Notes: generated by a model not told the origin, from the sequence alone. A stretch of DNA of 51,214 nucleotides from Nostoc paludosum FACHB-159 (GCF_014698835.1 NZ_JACJTU010000047.1:1-51214), one strand, 5' to 3'. Shown: positions 16,835-25,468, counted from the first letter of the stretch. Numbers and translations are program-made.

Positions 16835-19800
16835 GTGCAAAAAGCGGAATTAGAGAATGCTCAACAACTACCGCAGATTGAACTAAGATCTTACCAATTT
16901 CCGCAAGCCCAGGAACCTTTACTGCCTGCCGAACAAGCACGAGTCGCAGAACTCGAAGCGCAAAACCGTCTTTTAGAAAATCGCGATCGCATTTTAGAAG
17001 CCACCACAACAGCTGCCAATGCTTTACTCACCATAGACAACTTCGATGAAGCAGTGAATACTGCCTTGAAAATAATTGGCGAAAGTTTGGATTGCGATCG
17101 CGTTTCGGTAATCGAGAATTTTGACCATCCATCTAAACCCTTACACTGCTGGAAGATTTTATACGAATGGGATTCACCTCATACGGTATCCCAAATCACT
17201 CATCCCTATGAAGCTCAAGGAAGCTATGAAGAGGGCGGGATTTGGGAATGGTATGAGCGAATTCATCAAGGAAACAGCATCAGCTATCTTCTAGAGGAAA
17301 TGCCTGAGCCGTTTCGTAGTGGGCAAGCTGCACTCGGTGTCAAGGTATTACATGTTGTTCCGATTTTTGTCGAAGGTCAGTGCTGGGGAGTATTTGGTTT
17401 TGATGACTGTCGCGAAGCAAAACGCCGGGGGTCGGCGGAACTAGCCTTACTCAAAACCGTAGCCGCTTGTATTGGGAGTGCAATTGCACGTCAACGCATT
17501 CAGCAAGCCGAACAAAAACGCACCGTAGAACTGGCAAAATTAAATCAAGAATTGCAACAGCGCGATCGCTTACTTTCTGTAGTTGCCCAAGTCACTAAAA
17601 ATTTGTTGGAAACTGAGGATATTGATGTTGCAATTCCAACAGCCTTACAAGCGATCGGGGAAGTAGCAAATATGAGCCGCGTCCAATTAATCCTCGAACG
17701 CCAAAACCCAACCACACAAAAATTACAGCACTGGGTGACCTATGAGTGGGTAGCTGAGGGAATTACCCCTCAAATCAATCATCTGACTATGGCAGCGATC
17801 GACAATGATGATGCCGAAGTCATCGTCACACAACTGTATGCAGGTCGTTCTATTTGGCGTATAGTTGACCATTTGCCGGATACCATCAGAATGCAGTTTG
17901 AATCTCTTGGTATTAAATCCTCTGGAGGAGTTCCATTATTCATTGAAGGGCGTTATATCGGCTGTGTTGCCTTCGATGATTGCCTTACCCCTCGTCACTG
18001 GAGTCAGCAAGAGATTGATGTACTCACCACTGCTGCTGAGGGCATTGGAGCAGCTTTACACCGCAAACAGTTAGTTGAACGCCTGATTGTAGAACGCGCC
18101 AGAGCTGGTGAAGAACGAGTTGCAGAACTGTCTAAAGCCAACACAGCACTCAAAAATAGTCTCGATCGCCTTGCTGCTGACTCCGAACTTGATACCTTTC
18201 TCGGTCATGCGATCTTAGAAATTAAACACCAACTAAGTGCCCAAGCGGCACATTTATTCCTCTACGATCCTCCCTCCCATACGCTGCGGTTGCATTTGGG
18301 TTCTGAAACAGATGAAGTACTGCCTAAAAATCAACTACAAGACATCGAGCCTTTCCTAGATCCCATTCCAGCAGATATTACTGGTGCTTGGAAAATCATG
18401 GTACAAACAAAACAACCGCTGGAATTTGGAATTTGGGAAAATGCTCATCCAGAACACTGGCCTGTAGCCTTGGAGTGGCATCGCAGACGAGGACATCAGA
18501 CAGCTATGTGTATTCCTCTGATGTTGGGTGACATCGCCTTGGGTTTCTTGGGGTTATCATTCCAGCAAAAAGCTACCTTGAAACCAGAAGATTTTGAATT
18601 GGCGCAAGCCTTGGCACATCAAGGAACACTAGCAATTCAATTGACTCGCTTAGCAGAAGAAGCAAAACAAGCCGCTATCCTCAAAGAACAAAAAAAAGCC
18701 GCAAAAGAACAGATTGCCGAATTAGTCAGAGCCAACGAATCACTGCGAGGCTGTGTAAATCGGCTGGCAGATGAACCAGACTTAGAAACATTTTGGGAAC
18801 ATATTCTGCTAGAAGCCTCCGCCCAAGCCAAATCCTATGCAGCCGCCCTGTTCCTCTACAACGAAACCTCGGATACAAAAGTTATGAAACGATATGTTCG
18901 AGATGGACAGGTAATTCCCATCAAAACGGCTGCTGAACTAGAACAATTTAGAGTGCCTGTAAAAGGTAATCTTCTTTCTTTTTGGAAAGAAGCACTTTTT
19001 AGAGGCGAGGCGATTTTCTTTAATTTAGATGACTGGAATCAACAGGTTGACTCTGCAATTCAATGGCATCGCAATCAAGGGCATCGCTCTATTGTCCGCG
19101 TGCCGTTGATTCTAGGTTCTCGCCCTCTGGGTTTTATTGGTTTGTGCTTCCGAGAGCCAAGGACTAGCTTGCCTCAAAATATTGAACTGATTATGGCGTT
19201 GGCACAACAAGCCACATTAGCGATTCATTTGACCTATTTAGCCGAACAAAGCCGCCAAACTGCGATTTTGGAAGAACGCAACCGCATGGCACGAGAAATC
19301 CACGATACCCTGGCTCAAGCCTTCACAGGCGTAATTGTCCAGTTGGGTGCTGCCTCTAGGATAGTTCCTAGTGAATTGGCAGAGGTGCAAGCACACATCA
19401 CTCAGGCGCGGGATCTGGCTCGTGAAGGACTTGCCGAGGCACGGCATTCGGTGAATGCTTTGCGTCCCCAAATCTTAGAAACTAGCAATTTGTCTAAAGC
19501 TTTTAGTCGCTTCGCTGCCCAAATGTCTGTCTCTATTGATACGCAGATAAACTGTAATATTATTGGCGACATCTATCCCCTGTCGATAGACATCGAGAAT
19601 AACTTACTACGCATTGGGCAAGAAGCATTGACAAACGCAATTAAATATGCACTCGCCAGTGAAATCAAAATTGAACTGGTGTACGAACCGACGCAATTTA
19701 TTTTGCGAGTTAAAGATAATGGACAGGGATTTGATACAGATAGTTTGTCTACTGTTAAAGGCTTTGGGTTGATGGGTATCAAAGAACGCAGCGATCGCAT

Positions 19801-19873
19801 TTGTGCCCATTTAACAATCCAAAGCATTCCAGGTGAGGGAACGGAAATTACAATATTAATTAATCGACAGTAG
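16835..19873 (+). CDS. Multi-GAF NarL-type sensor histidine kinase
   Basis: A 1012-residue kinase. The start is set at GTG 16835 because AGGAG lies 9 nt upstream; a TTG at 16808 is in frame but has no such site. Four GAF-like sensor domains follow (about 60-215, 245-405, 440-605, 645-790), separated by coiled-coil linkers such as RAGEERVAELSKANTAL. The HisKA_3 dimerisation segment has the phospho-acceptor H823 in MAREIHDTLAQAF. The HATPase domain (about 915-1010) has NAIKYA, DNGQGFD and GFGLMGIKER boxes. No membrane helix is seen, so it senses a cytoplasmic signal. The NarL-type regulator at 22089 is the natural partner by family, although an SDR gene, a tRNA and a hypothetical gene lie between. 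Confidence 0.88.
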   Translation: MQKAELENAQQLPQIELRSYQFPQAQEPLLPAEQARVAELEAQNRLLENRDRILEATTTAANALLTIDNFDEAVNTALKIIGESLDCDRVSVIENFDHPSKPLHCWKILYEWDSPHTVSQITHPYEAQGSYEEGGIWEWYERIHQGNSISYLLEEMPEPFRSGQAALGVKVLHVVPIFVEGQCWGVFGFDDCREAKRRGSAELALLKTVAACIGSAIARQRIQQAEQKRTVELAKLNQELQQRDRLLSVVAQVTKNLLETEDIDVAIPTALQAIGEVANMSRVQLILERQNPTTQKLQHWVTYEWVAEGITPQINHLTMAAIDNDDAEVIVTQLYAGRSIWRIVDHLPDTIRMQFESLGIKSSGGVPLFIEGRYIGCVAFDDCLTPRHWSQQEIDVLTTAAEGIGAALHRKQLVERLIVERARAGEERVAELSKANTALKNSLDRLAADSELDTFLGHAILEIKHQLSAQAAHLFLYDPPSHTLRLHLGSETDEVLPKNQLQDIEPFLDPIPADITGAWKIMVQTKQPLEFGIWENAHPEHWPVALEWHRRRGHQTAMCIPLMLGDIALGFLGLSFQQKATLKPEDFELAQALAHQGTLAIQLTRLAEEAKQAAILKEQKKAAKEQIAELVRANESLRGCVNRLADEPDLETFWEHILLEASAQAKSYAAALFLYNETSDTKVMKRYVRDGQVIPIKTAAELEQFRVPVKGNLLSFWKEALFRGEAIFFNLDDWNQQVDSAIQWHRNQGHRSIVRVPLILGSRPLGFIGLCFREPRTSLPQNIELIMALAQQATLAIHLTYLAEQSRQTAILEERNRMAREIHDTLAQAFTGVIVQLGAASRIVPSELAEVQAHITQARDLAREGLAEARHSVNALRPQILETSNLSKAFSRFAAQMSVSIDTQINCNIIGDIYPLSIDIENNLLRIGQEALTNAIKYALASEIKIELVYEPTQFILRVKDNGQGFDTDSLSTVKGFGLMGIKERSDRICAHLTIQSIPGEGTEITILINRQ

Positions 19874-19896
19874 GCAATAATACGAAAAAATGATTA

Positions 19897-21060
19897 ATGA
19901 CCAAACCACCACGTTGTATTGTCTGCAAGACAACTTTTTTACAAGGTCATAGCTTTTACACTGGACTGTGCGTTGAGTGTGGAAATATTAACTTCAGTAA
20001 GCGTCACCAAACTGCTGATTTACGGGGTACGATCGCCCTTGTCACAGGAGCCAGGGTCAAGATTGGTTATGGGGTAGCGTTGAGACTGTTGCGAGATGGT
20101 GCCAGTGCGATCGTCACAAGCCGTTTTCCCCATGATGCGGCAAAAAGGTACGCAGCAGAGCCAGATTTTCTAGAATGGCAACATCGTTTGCAAATTTACG
20201 GACTCGATTTGCGCCATCTTCACAGTGTAGAGCAATTTACCCAACACATTTGCAAGTTTTACCCGCGACTCGACATTATTATCAATAATGCAGCGCAAAC
20301 GGTACGTCGTCCACCTGTATTTTATCGTCATTTAATTGAGTTTGAATCGCTGTCTTTGGGGGAACTTCCGCCAGAAATACAAGTGTTAGTAGGTCATAAT
20401 CACGCCGTGAGCGCTGAGAATCCTGCACTATTAGCTAATAAAGAAGAAGCGACATTTGTCGAAAATTCTGCTTTATTCTCGCAATTTCCTTTGATTACTG
20501 AAGATAGCATAGATAATTCGGTTTTTTTTCCTCAAGGAGCGTATACCGATGATGGGCAACAACTTGACTTACGTCCCTTTAATAGCTGGCTAATGAAGGA
20601 TGACGAAGTTAGTATTTTAGAATTACTGGAAGTACATATAGTTAATGCGATCGCTCCATTTGTCATTAACAGTAGACTCAAACAATTAATGAGCAAGTAC
20701 CAAGAAACTAATAAATACATCATTAATGTTTCTTCAATGGAAGGGCGATTTAACGATGTTAATAAACCTTGGCGGCATCCCCACACCAATATGGCAAAGG
20801 CCGCTCTCAATCAAATGACCCGTACCTGTGCCAAAGAATATGCCAAACATCGTATTTTTATGAATGCAGTAGACCCTGGATGGATTAGCTTCCAACACCC
20901 TTATCATGAAGCAAAATCTATGCAAGAACGTGGTCTTTATCCTCCCTTTGATATCAATGATGCGGCTGCACGCATTTGTGACCCCATTTATCTAGGAACT
21001 AATCAGGGTAAAACGCCTTTTGCTAAACTATTTAAGGATTATAAAGAAACAGATTGGTAA
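19897..21060 (+). CDS. SDR-fold protein with N-terminal zinc-ribbon-like cysteines, catalytic Tyr missing
   Basis: A 387-residue Rossmann protein starting 24 bp after the kinase gene, probably co-transcribed. Four cysteines near the N-terminus (C7, C10, C25, C28 in CIVC and CVEC) suggest a small zinc ribbon. The cofactor motif is T50-G-A-R-V-K-I-G-Y-G, the NNAAQT segment matches the NNAG motif, and S279/S280 sit at the catalytic Ser position. The usual YxxxK is replaced: K301 is present, but T297 stands where Tyr should be (HTNMAKAALNQ). A long insert (about 155-235) separates the two halves. It may bind NAD(P) yet lack ordinary dehydrogenase chemistry. I recall related eukaryotic proteins with the same HTNMAKAA motif, so this may be a conserved subfamily. 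Confidence 0.8.
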   Translation: MTKPPRCIVCKTTFLQGHSFYTGLCVECGNINFSKRHQTADLRGTIALVTGARVKIGYGVALRLLRDGASAIVTSRFPHDAAKRYAAEPDFLEWQHRLQIYGLDLRHLHSVEQFTQHICKFYPRLDIIINNAAQTVRRPPVFYRHLIEFESLSLGELPPEIQVLVGHNHAVSAENPALLANKEEATFVENSALFSQFPLITEDSIDNSVFFPQGAYTDDGQQLDLRPFNSWLMKDDEVSILELLEVHIVNAIAPFVINSRLKQLMSKYQETNKYIINVSSMEGRFNDVNKPWRHPHTNMAKAALNQMTRTCAKEYAKHRIFMNAVDPGWISFQHPYHEAKSMQERGLYPPFDINDAAARICDPIYLGTNQGKTPFAKLFKDYKETDW

Positions 21061-21065
21061 TTTCT

Positions 21066-21136
21066 GGCAGTGTAGTTTAATGGTAAAACGTCCGTTTTCC
21101 AGACGGAAGACGACCGTTCGATCCGGTTCGCTGCCA
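21066..21136 (+). tRNA. tRNA-Gly (anticodon UCC)
   Basis: 71 nt fold as a full cloverleaf. Acceptor GGCAGTG pairs with CGCTGCC, discriminator A at 21136. The D-arm is GTTT/AAAC with GG in the loop. The anticodon stem TCCGT/ACGGA encloses loop TTTCCAG (anticodon TCC at 21098-21100). The T-arm GACCG/CGGTT encloses TTCGATC. The 3' CCA is not encoded. Confidence 0.96.
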
Positions 21137-21137
21137 C

Positions 21138-21208
21138 AGCAACGTAGTTCAAACAGTAGAATTCCTTGGAGTACACCAGGAGATATGGGTGCAATTCCCG
21201 TCGTTGCC
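21138..21208 (+). pseudogene. Degenerate tRNA-like sequence directly after tRNA-Gly
   Basis: Starting 2 nt after tRNA-Gly, these 71 nt keep cloverleaf geometry. Acceptor GCAACG pairs with CGTTGC plus one A-C mismatch; TA is at positions 8-9; the D-stem is GTTC/GAAT. The anticodon stem CCTTG/CCAGG has one mismatch, and the T-stem ATGGG/CCCGT is complete. Universal bases are lost: the anticodon loop GAGTACA lacks U33, the T-loop is TGCAATT instead of TTC-type, and the D-loop lacks GG. A T-run follows at 21210-21214. The nominal anticodon GTA (Tyr) lacks the long variable arm expected of bacterial tRNA-Tyr. Most likely a decayed tRNA, possibly a processed non-tRNA RNA. Confidence 0.6.
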
Positions 21209-21284
21209 CTTTTTGCGAGAGTCTTTTAATCCAAAATCCAAAATCTAAAATTGGTATAACCCCGCAAAACCAAATCTGCAACTG

Positions 21285-21311
21285 CATATAGTTAATGCGA
21301 TCGCTCCATTT
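21285..21311 (+). repeat. 27-bp exact copy of an internal SDR gene segment
   Basis: These 27 bases are identical to 20635-20661 inside the upstream SDR gene (segment coding IVNAIAPF). In the same reading the copy gives VNAIAPFITLDD and then a stop, so it may be the relic of a paralogous SDR gene or of a partial duplication. Both copies contain one HIP1 octamer. Confidence 0.75.
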
Positions 21312-21379
21312 ATCACTTTAGATGATAGGCGCATATTGCAGGTCTTTTAAGTCTATTTATCTCATATTCCCTACAATAT

Positions 21380-21874
21380 TCATTCCTGTGACCAAGGAGG
21401 TATAAATGAGTTAAAATCCTTAGATTGAAGTGGGCGATCCATCCATATCCAATTTTCCCAATCTTCGTCATCGATAGATAATATTTTCGCTCCCATTAGC
21501 TCACCTTGCTCATCATAAACTTCAATAAAATTACCACTATTATCCCAACCATCATCGACATAACCATTGATACAAATCGCGTAAGTTATATCTTTGTTGG
21601 CAGGTATCTTAAAAATACAAATGTAACTAGCAGCGTGTTTTGCATACCAAATATGTCGTTTAAAAGCACTCAAAACCCCTGTTGGAACTTCTTCTTTTAA
21701 ACATGCTTTAGCAAATTCTTGAATGTTAATATTTTCATTTTTAAATGTATCTTGAGGCGTAAAACTAGCACTTCCTATTTCAAATTTTACTTGAAAAATC
21801 CGGCAAATATTATCTTCATAATTATTTTTAATTTTCTCTTCGTAAAACTGTCTAATTACTAATTTACTCTCCAT
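21380..21874 (-). CDS. Hypothetical protein
   Basis: A 164-residue soluble, acidic protein; no family recognised. It has no signal peptide or membrane helix. It is rich in Asp, Glu, Asn and aromatic residues, with an acidic stretch SIDDEDWENWIWMD near the C-terminus. The reading frame is clean, with an ATG start at 21874 and base composition like the neighbours, so it is likely real. It lies alone on the minus strand between the tRNA and the response-regulator gene. Confidence 0.6.
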   Translation of the reverse strand: MESKLVIRQFYEEKIKNNYEDNICRIFQVKFEIGSASFTPQDTFKNENINIQEFAKACLKEEVPTGVLSAFKRHIWYAKHAASYICIFKIPANKDITYAICINGYVDDGWDNSGNFIEVYDEQGELMGAKILSIDDEDWENWIWMDRPLQSKDFNSFIPPWSQE

Positions 21875-22088
21875 ACCAAACCTTTTTTACAATTGCCGTT
21901 AATATATGACTCAAGCTTATTCTACTGCTAAACTAATCCTGACAAGCGTCAGAATATTAGGATTCGTCTTTATACTCCGGGTGATTGAGGAATGGCTCAA
22001 AATAGCGATCGCCTGAGTCAAGAAATGTATCAATATTATAATGTCAGCAAATTTATAGTATCTAAAAGATAATCTTACTGACGAAGGT

Positions 22089-22721
22089 ATGACCCTGCAA
22101 AACCCAATCCGCATCTTGATTGTTGACGATCATCCCGTTGTTCGCCAGGGTTTAGCCGCAATGATCGATCGCGAACCAGACATGGCAGTTGTCGGACAGG
22201 TTTGTAATGGACGTGAGGCAGTTGCAGCATTTCGTCAAAATCAACCCGATGTCACACTCATGGATTTGCGGATGCCAGAAATGGATGGAGTCGCAGCCAT
22301 TACGGCCATCTGTAGCGAGTTTGAAAACTGCCGAATTATTGTGCTGACTACCTACGACGGTGACGAAGACATCTATCGCGGACTTAAAGCTGGGGCAAAA
22401 GGTTATTTACTCAAAGATGCTGAACCAGATGAACTACTGGCAGCCATTCGTGTTGTGAACGCAGGACAGAAGTACATTCCCGCTTCAGTGGGAGCCAAAC
22501 TAGCAGAAAGGGTGGGTATACTGCAACTAAGCCCACGAGAACTAGAAGTAATCCGCCTCATGGCTACAGGAAAGACTAACCAAGAAATTGCTGCTGTTTT
22601 GCAGATATCAGAGGGTACTGTTAAGTATCACGTCAATAATATTTTGAGCAAATTGGGAGTTAGCGATCGCATTCAGGCAGTGATTACAGCCCTAAAGCGC
22701 GGAATTATCAGTCTTGAATGA
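22089..22721 (+). CDS. NarL/FixJ-type response regulator
   Basis: A 210-residue regulator with an N-terminal REC domain (about 7-122; acidic pair in IVDDHP, phospho-acceptor D59 in LMDLRMPEMDG, Lys in GYLLKDAEPDE). The LuxR-type helix-turn-helix is at about 145-205 (LSPRELEVIRLMATGKTNQE, then VKYHVNNILSKLGVSDR). AAGGT lies just before the ATG. Regulators of this type are phosphorylated by HisKA_3 kinases, so the kinase at 16835 is the obvious candidate partner. Confidence 0.92.
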   Translation: MTLQNPIRILIVDDHPVVRQGLAAMIDREPDMAVVGQVCNGREAVAAFRQNQPDVTLMDLRMPEMDGVAAITAICSEFENCRIIVLTTYDGDEDIYRGLKAGAKGYLLKDAEPDELLAAIRVVNAGQKYIPASVGAKLAERVGILQLSPRELEVIRLMATGKTNQEIAAVLQISEGTVKYHVNNILSKLGVSDRIQAVITALKRGIISLE

Positions 22722-23062
22722 AAATTTGATTTTTAAACGCAAAGTAGCACAGAGGTTCGCGCAAAGGAACGCAGAGTTTTAATAAGGACATAAAATGAGA
22801 TTCTTCCACTCAGCACTGATAATTACCCTAGCCATAAGTTAAGGTAATTTCCTCATCTTGGGGTTAAGTAAATACTGACCTTTACATCTGCTAAAAAATT
22901 AAACTTTGGGATAGGGACAAAGTTTGGCTAATTTTATAGAGTAAACCCATATCTTGTAAGTGCAATATCAAAGCTTTAGCGCAGACATATCGAGCGGGAG
23001 GATTTGTCACAAGACTTTCACAGGCTTTAGAGCATTCTGATTTTCCTCCACAAAGGTTTTCC
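22722..23062. other. Intergenic region with a dispersed repeat
   Basis: 340 bp with no gene seen. At about 22736-22780 is an AACGCAAAG...CGCAGAGTTT segment of the type dispersed between Nostoc genes. The rest presumably holds the promoter for the plus-strand run that begins with the DsbA-like gene. Confidence 0.6.
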
Positions 23063-23623
23063 ATGAATCAAACAAATAATAATAACAGATTGCTCGCACC
23101 AATTTCACAACACGATCACACTCAAGGATTGATGGATGCACCCATAGTGCTAGTTGAGTATGGCAATTATCAATGCCCTTATAGTAATGAAGCTCACAGA
23201 ATTATCCAACAAATTCAAGACAAAATTGGCGACAAACTATACTTTGCATTTCGGCATTTTCCCCAGCCACAAATCTATCCCCAATCACAAAAAGCAGCTG
23301 AAGCAGCGGAAGTAGCTGCCGAACAGGGGAAATTTTGGCAAATGCACGATACTCTATTTAAGTGTCAAAATTTACTAAATAACGGTTATCTAGTAGAGTA
23401 TGCCCATCAATTGGGACTCAACGTCCCCCAATTCCTGCGCGATATGACAAATCACATCTATGCTGAGCGTGTGGCTGAAAATTTTCAGAGTGGTATACGT
23501 AGTGGTGTCAAGAATACACCTGCATTTTTCATCAATAACTTCCGATATGAGAATCAATGTGATTTTGAAAGTCTTTTAGAAGCACTTCTCAAAGCAGAAA
23601 AGCGCTGCGATCGCAGACAGTAA
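23063..23623 (+). CDS. DsbA-family thioredoxin-fold protein with CxxS active site
   Basis: A 186-residue protein with the DsbA_4-type pattern: VLVEYGNYQCPYSNEAH at about 29-45, and the cis-proline T152-P153 in VKNTPAFFIN. The active site is C38-P-Y-S41, a single-cysteine version of CxxC. Such monothiol forms tend to act in isomerase, glutathione-linked or conjugation reactions rather than simple dithiol oxidation. There is no signal peptide, so it should be cytoplasmic. It is followed 16 bp later by the F420-reductase-like gene, suggesting an operon. Confidence 0.85.
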   Translation: MNQTNNNNRLLAPISQHDHTQGLMDAPIVLVEYGNYQCPYSNEAHRIIQQIQDKIGDKLYFAFRHFPQPQIYPQSQKAAEAAEVAAEQGKFWQMHDTLFKCQNLLNNGYLVEYAHQLGLNVPQFLRDMTNHIYAERVAENFQSGIRSGVKNTPAFFINNFRYENQCDFESLLEALLKAEKRCDRRQ

Positions 23624-23639
23624 TTTATCAAGAAAACTA

Positions 23640-24287
23640 ATGAAGATTGGCATTGTTGGCTCAGGAAACATGGGCGGGGGCTTAGGTAAGATTTGGGTCA
23701 AAGCCGGACACCAAGTTATTTTTTCCTACTCTAGAGATGAGAACAAGCTACGTCAACTAGCTGCATCGGCAGGTGAAAACGCAAAAGTGGGAACACCTGA
23801 AGAAGCAGTGTATGAAGGTGATGTAGTGATGCTGGCTGTATGGGTGCCTTCTTTAGAAGAAGTCATTCGTGCCGCAGGTTCTCTTGATGGCAAGATTATT
23901 ATTACTTGCGTGAGCGGTTTGCAACCTGACTTCACCGGACAAACGATTGGGATAGCAACTAATTTAAAAACATCTGTTGCTGAGACAATCCAGCATTTTG
24001 CACCAAAGGCAAAAGTTGTTGAGGCATTTAACATTACTTTTGCAGAAATCATTGGTTCCGACTCTCGACAGTTTGGTGGCGATCGCCCCAGTATTTTTTA
24101 TTGTGGTGATGACGCAGAAGCGAAAAAGGTCGTTGCTGGGTTAATTGAGGAATGTGGGTATGAAGCGGTAGACGCTGGAGAATTGCTGGTAGCCCGTTCC
24201 TTGGAAACTTTAGCAACCGCTTGGGTACAGTTTGCAGTCACAAGTAAATTATTTCCGAATCTGGGACTTAAGGCATTACGACGATAA
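23640..24287 (+). CDS. NADPH-dependent F420-reductase-like oxidoreductase
   Basis: A 215-residue Rossmann protein of the F420_oxidored / NAD(P)-binding family. The nucleotide motif GIVGSGNMGGGLGKIW is at residues 4-19. The second strand is followed by SRDENK, and a conserved VVEAFNITFAEII segment lies near residue 128. Cyanobacteria generally lack typical F420-dependent metabolism, so the physiological acceptor is likely something else. It is probably co-transcribed with the DsbA-like gene. Confidence 0.8.
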   Translation: MKIGIVGSGNMGGGLGKIWVKAGHQVIFSYSRDENKLRQLAASAGENAKVGTPEEAVYEGDVVMLAVWVPSLEEVIRAAGSLDGKIIITCVSGLQPDFTGQTIGIATNLKTSVAETIQHFAPKAKVVEAFNITFAEIIGSDSRQFGGDRPSIFYCGDDAEAKKVVAGLIEECGYEAVDAGELLVARSLETLATAWVQFAVTSKLFPNLGLKALRR

Positions 24288-24379
24288 GCAGTCCCACAGT
24301 ACTGAAAGTTTTGTTTGAAACTGAAATCAGAGGTTCAAAATGACTCAAGTCGAACAAAATAGCGATCGCCCTCCGATTT

Positions 24380-24553
24380 ATGAATGAAGGAATTGCCAAA
24401 GTTGATCTGAAAGTATTTGACGAAACCTTAGACTCGAATATTACAGCAACAACTGGCTTAAGTCCTGCCGCACCGATTCAAGAATTAGAAAACTACAAGC
24501 AAATCTTTATTCACCCTACAATCAGCAAACAAATCTATGGACTTAAAAAATAA
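24380..24553 (+). pseudogene. Truncated SnoaL/NTF2-like polyketide-cyclase-type gene
   Basis: An open frame of 57 codons (start MNEGIAKVDL) has the segment NITATTGLSPAAPIQ followed by ENYKQIF, typical of the first half of SnoaL-like ester-cyclase proteins. It then loses similarity, runs into the start of the following SDR gene and stops. The conserved second half is absent. A short preceding frame at 24340 (MTQVEQNSDRPP) may be another scrap. Confidence 0.6.
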
Positions 24554-25253
24554 AGTTGCTATCATCACAGGTGCTAGCAGTGGTATTGGCGAAGCAACGG
24601 CTTATGAATTAGATGCGGCAGGTATGAGCCTTGTAATTACTGCCAGAAATAAAGAGAAACTTCAACAACTTACTAGCAAACTCACCAATGCTACCTTTGT
24701 TGCCAGCGAAGTCACAGATCTGGACTTACCCAAAAGCTTATTAGAGGCGGCACTTAATTCCTTTGGTCGAGTAGATGCGCTGGTCAATAATGCTGGCGTC
24801 ATGGTTGTTGGTACTGTTGAAACTATTGACATTGAAGAAATTTGTCAAATGGTTCGTATTAATGTAGAAGCTGCATTTCGCTTGGCATATTTTTTTGCAA
24901 AGCATTTTAAACAACAAAATAATGGGTTTATTATCAATCTTTCTAGCATTTCAGGGACAACCAACTATCCCACTATGGCGGCTTACTGCGGTACAAAACA
25001 TGCCATTGAATCTTTCACCGATTGCCTACGCTTAGAATTAGCAGGCAGTGGAGTTGGTGTAGGCTGTATTGAACCAGGAAAAGTGGCAACAAACTTGTAT
25101 CAGACTTGGACTGATGACCAAAAGCAAATGGTAGCAATTGAACAGCCGCTTGTTGCTTTTGATATTGCTAGAGGCATTCGTTTCATACTAGAACAACCAA
25201 GTAACGTAAATATTGGTCGTCTGTTAATCACACCAGCTCATCAGTCAGCGTAA
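24537..25253 (+). CDS. Classical short-chain dehydrogenase/reductase
   Basis: A 238-residue SDR with every classical motif: TGASSGIGEA (about 12-21) for NADP(H), NNAGVMV, catalytic Ser in NLSSISGTT, and YCGTK with the catalytic Tyr and Lys. It lacks signal or membrane segments. The substrate is unknown. The gene overlaps the end of the SnoaL-like remnant, and a C-terminal fragment of a different SDR follows it, so the locus has been rearranged. Confidence 0.9.
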   Translation: MDLKNKVAIITGASSGIGEATAYELDAAGMSLVITARNKEKLQQLTSKLTNATFVASEVTDLDLPKSLLEAALNSFGRVDALVNNAGVMVVGTVETIDIEEICQMVRINVEAAFRLAYFFAKHFKQQNNGFIINLSSISGTTNYPTMAAYCGTKHAIESFTDCLRLELAGSGVGVGCIEPGKVATNLYQTWTDDQKQMVAIEQPLVAFDIARGIRFILEQPSNVNIGRLLITPAHQSA

Positions 25254-25312
25254 CTTCAAAAGTTGATTTATCCTAGCGATCGCTTATCCCAATCAGCAAT
25301 ACCCACAAATAA

Positions 25313-25468
25313 AAAACTGAGATACAGCAAGCGGTTAAAGGCTTTGTAATCAAGCGAATTATGACTCCTTATGAAATGGCAGAAGCTGTGATGTTTTTGG
25401 CTTCTAATCAAGCAACATCTTTGACAGGTATGGATTTAGATGTCACAGGTGGTTATTTAGCTCGTTAG
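25313..25468 (+). pseudogene. C-terminal fragment of a second SDR gene
   Basis: In one frame the sequence reads VKGFVIKRIMTPYEMAEAVM, then FLASNQATSLTG and MDLDVTGGYLAR before a stop, which is the standard C-terminus of classical SDRs. Nothing before 25313 continues it: an in-frame TAA lies at 25310-25312. It is a decayed 3' remnant, not the end of the intact SDR gene upstream. Confidence 0.75.
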
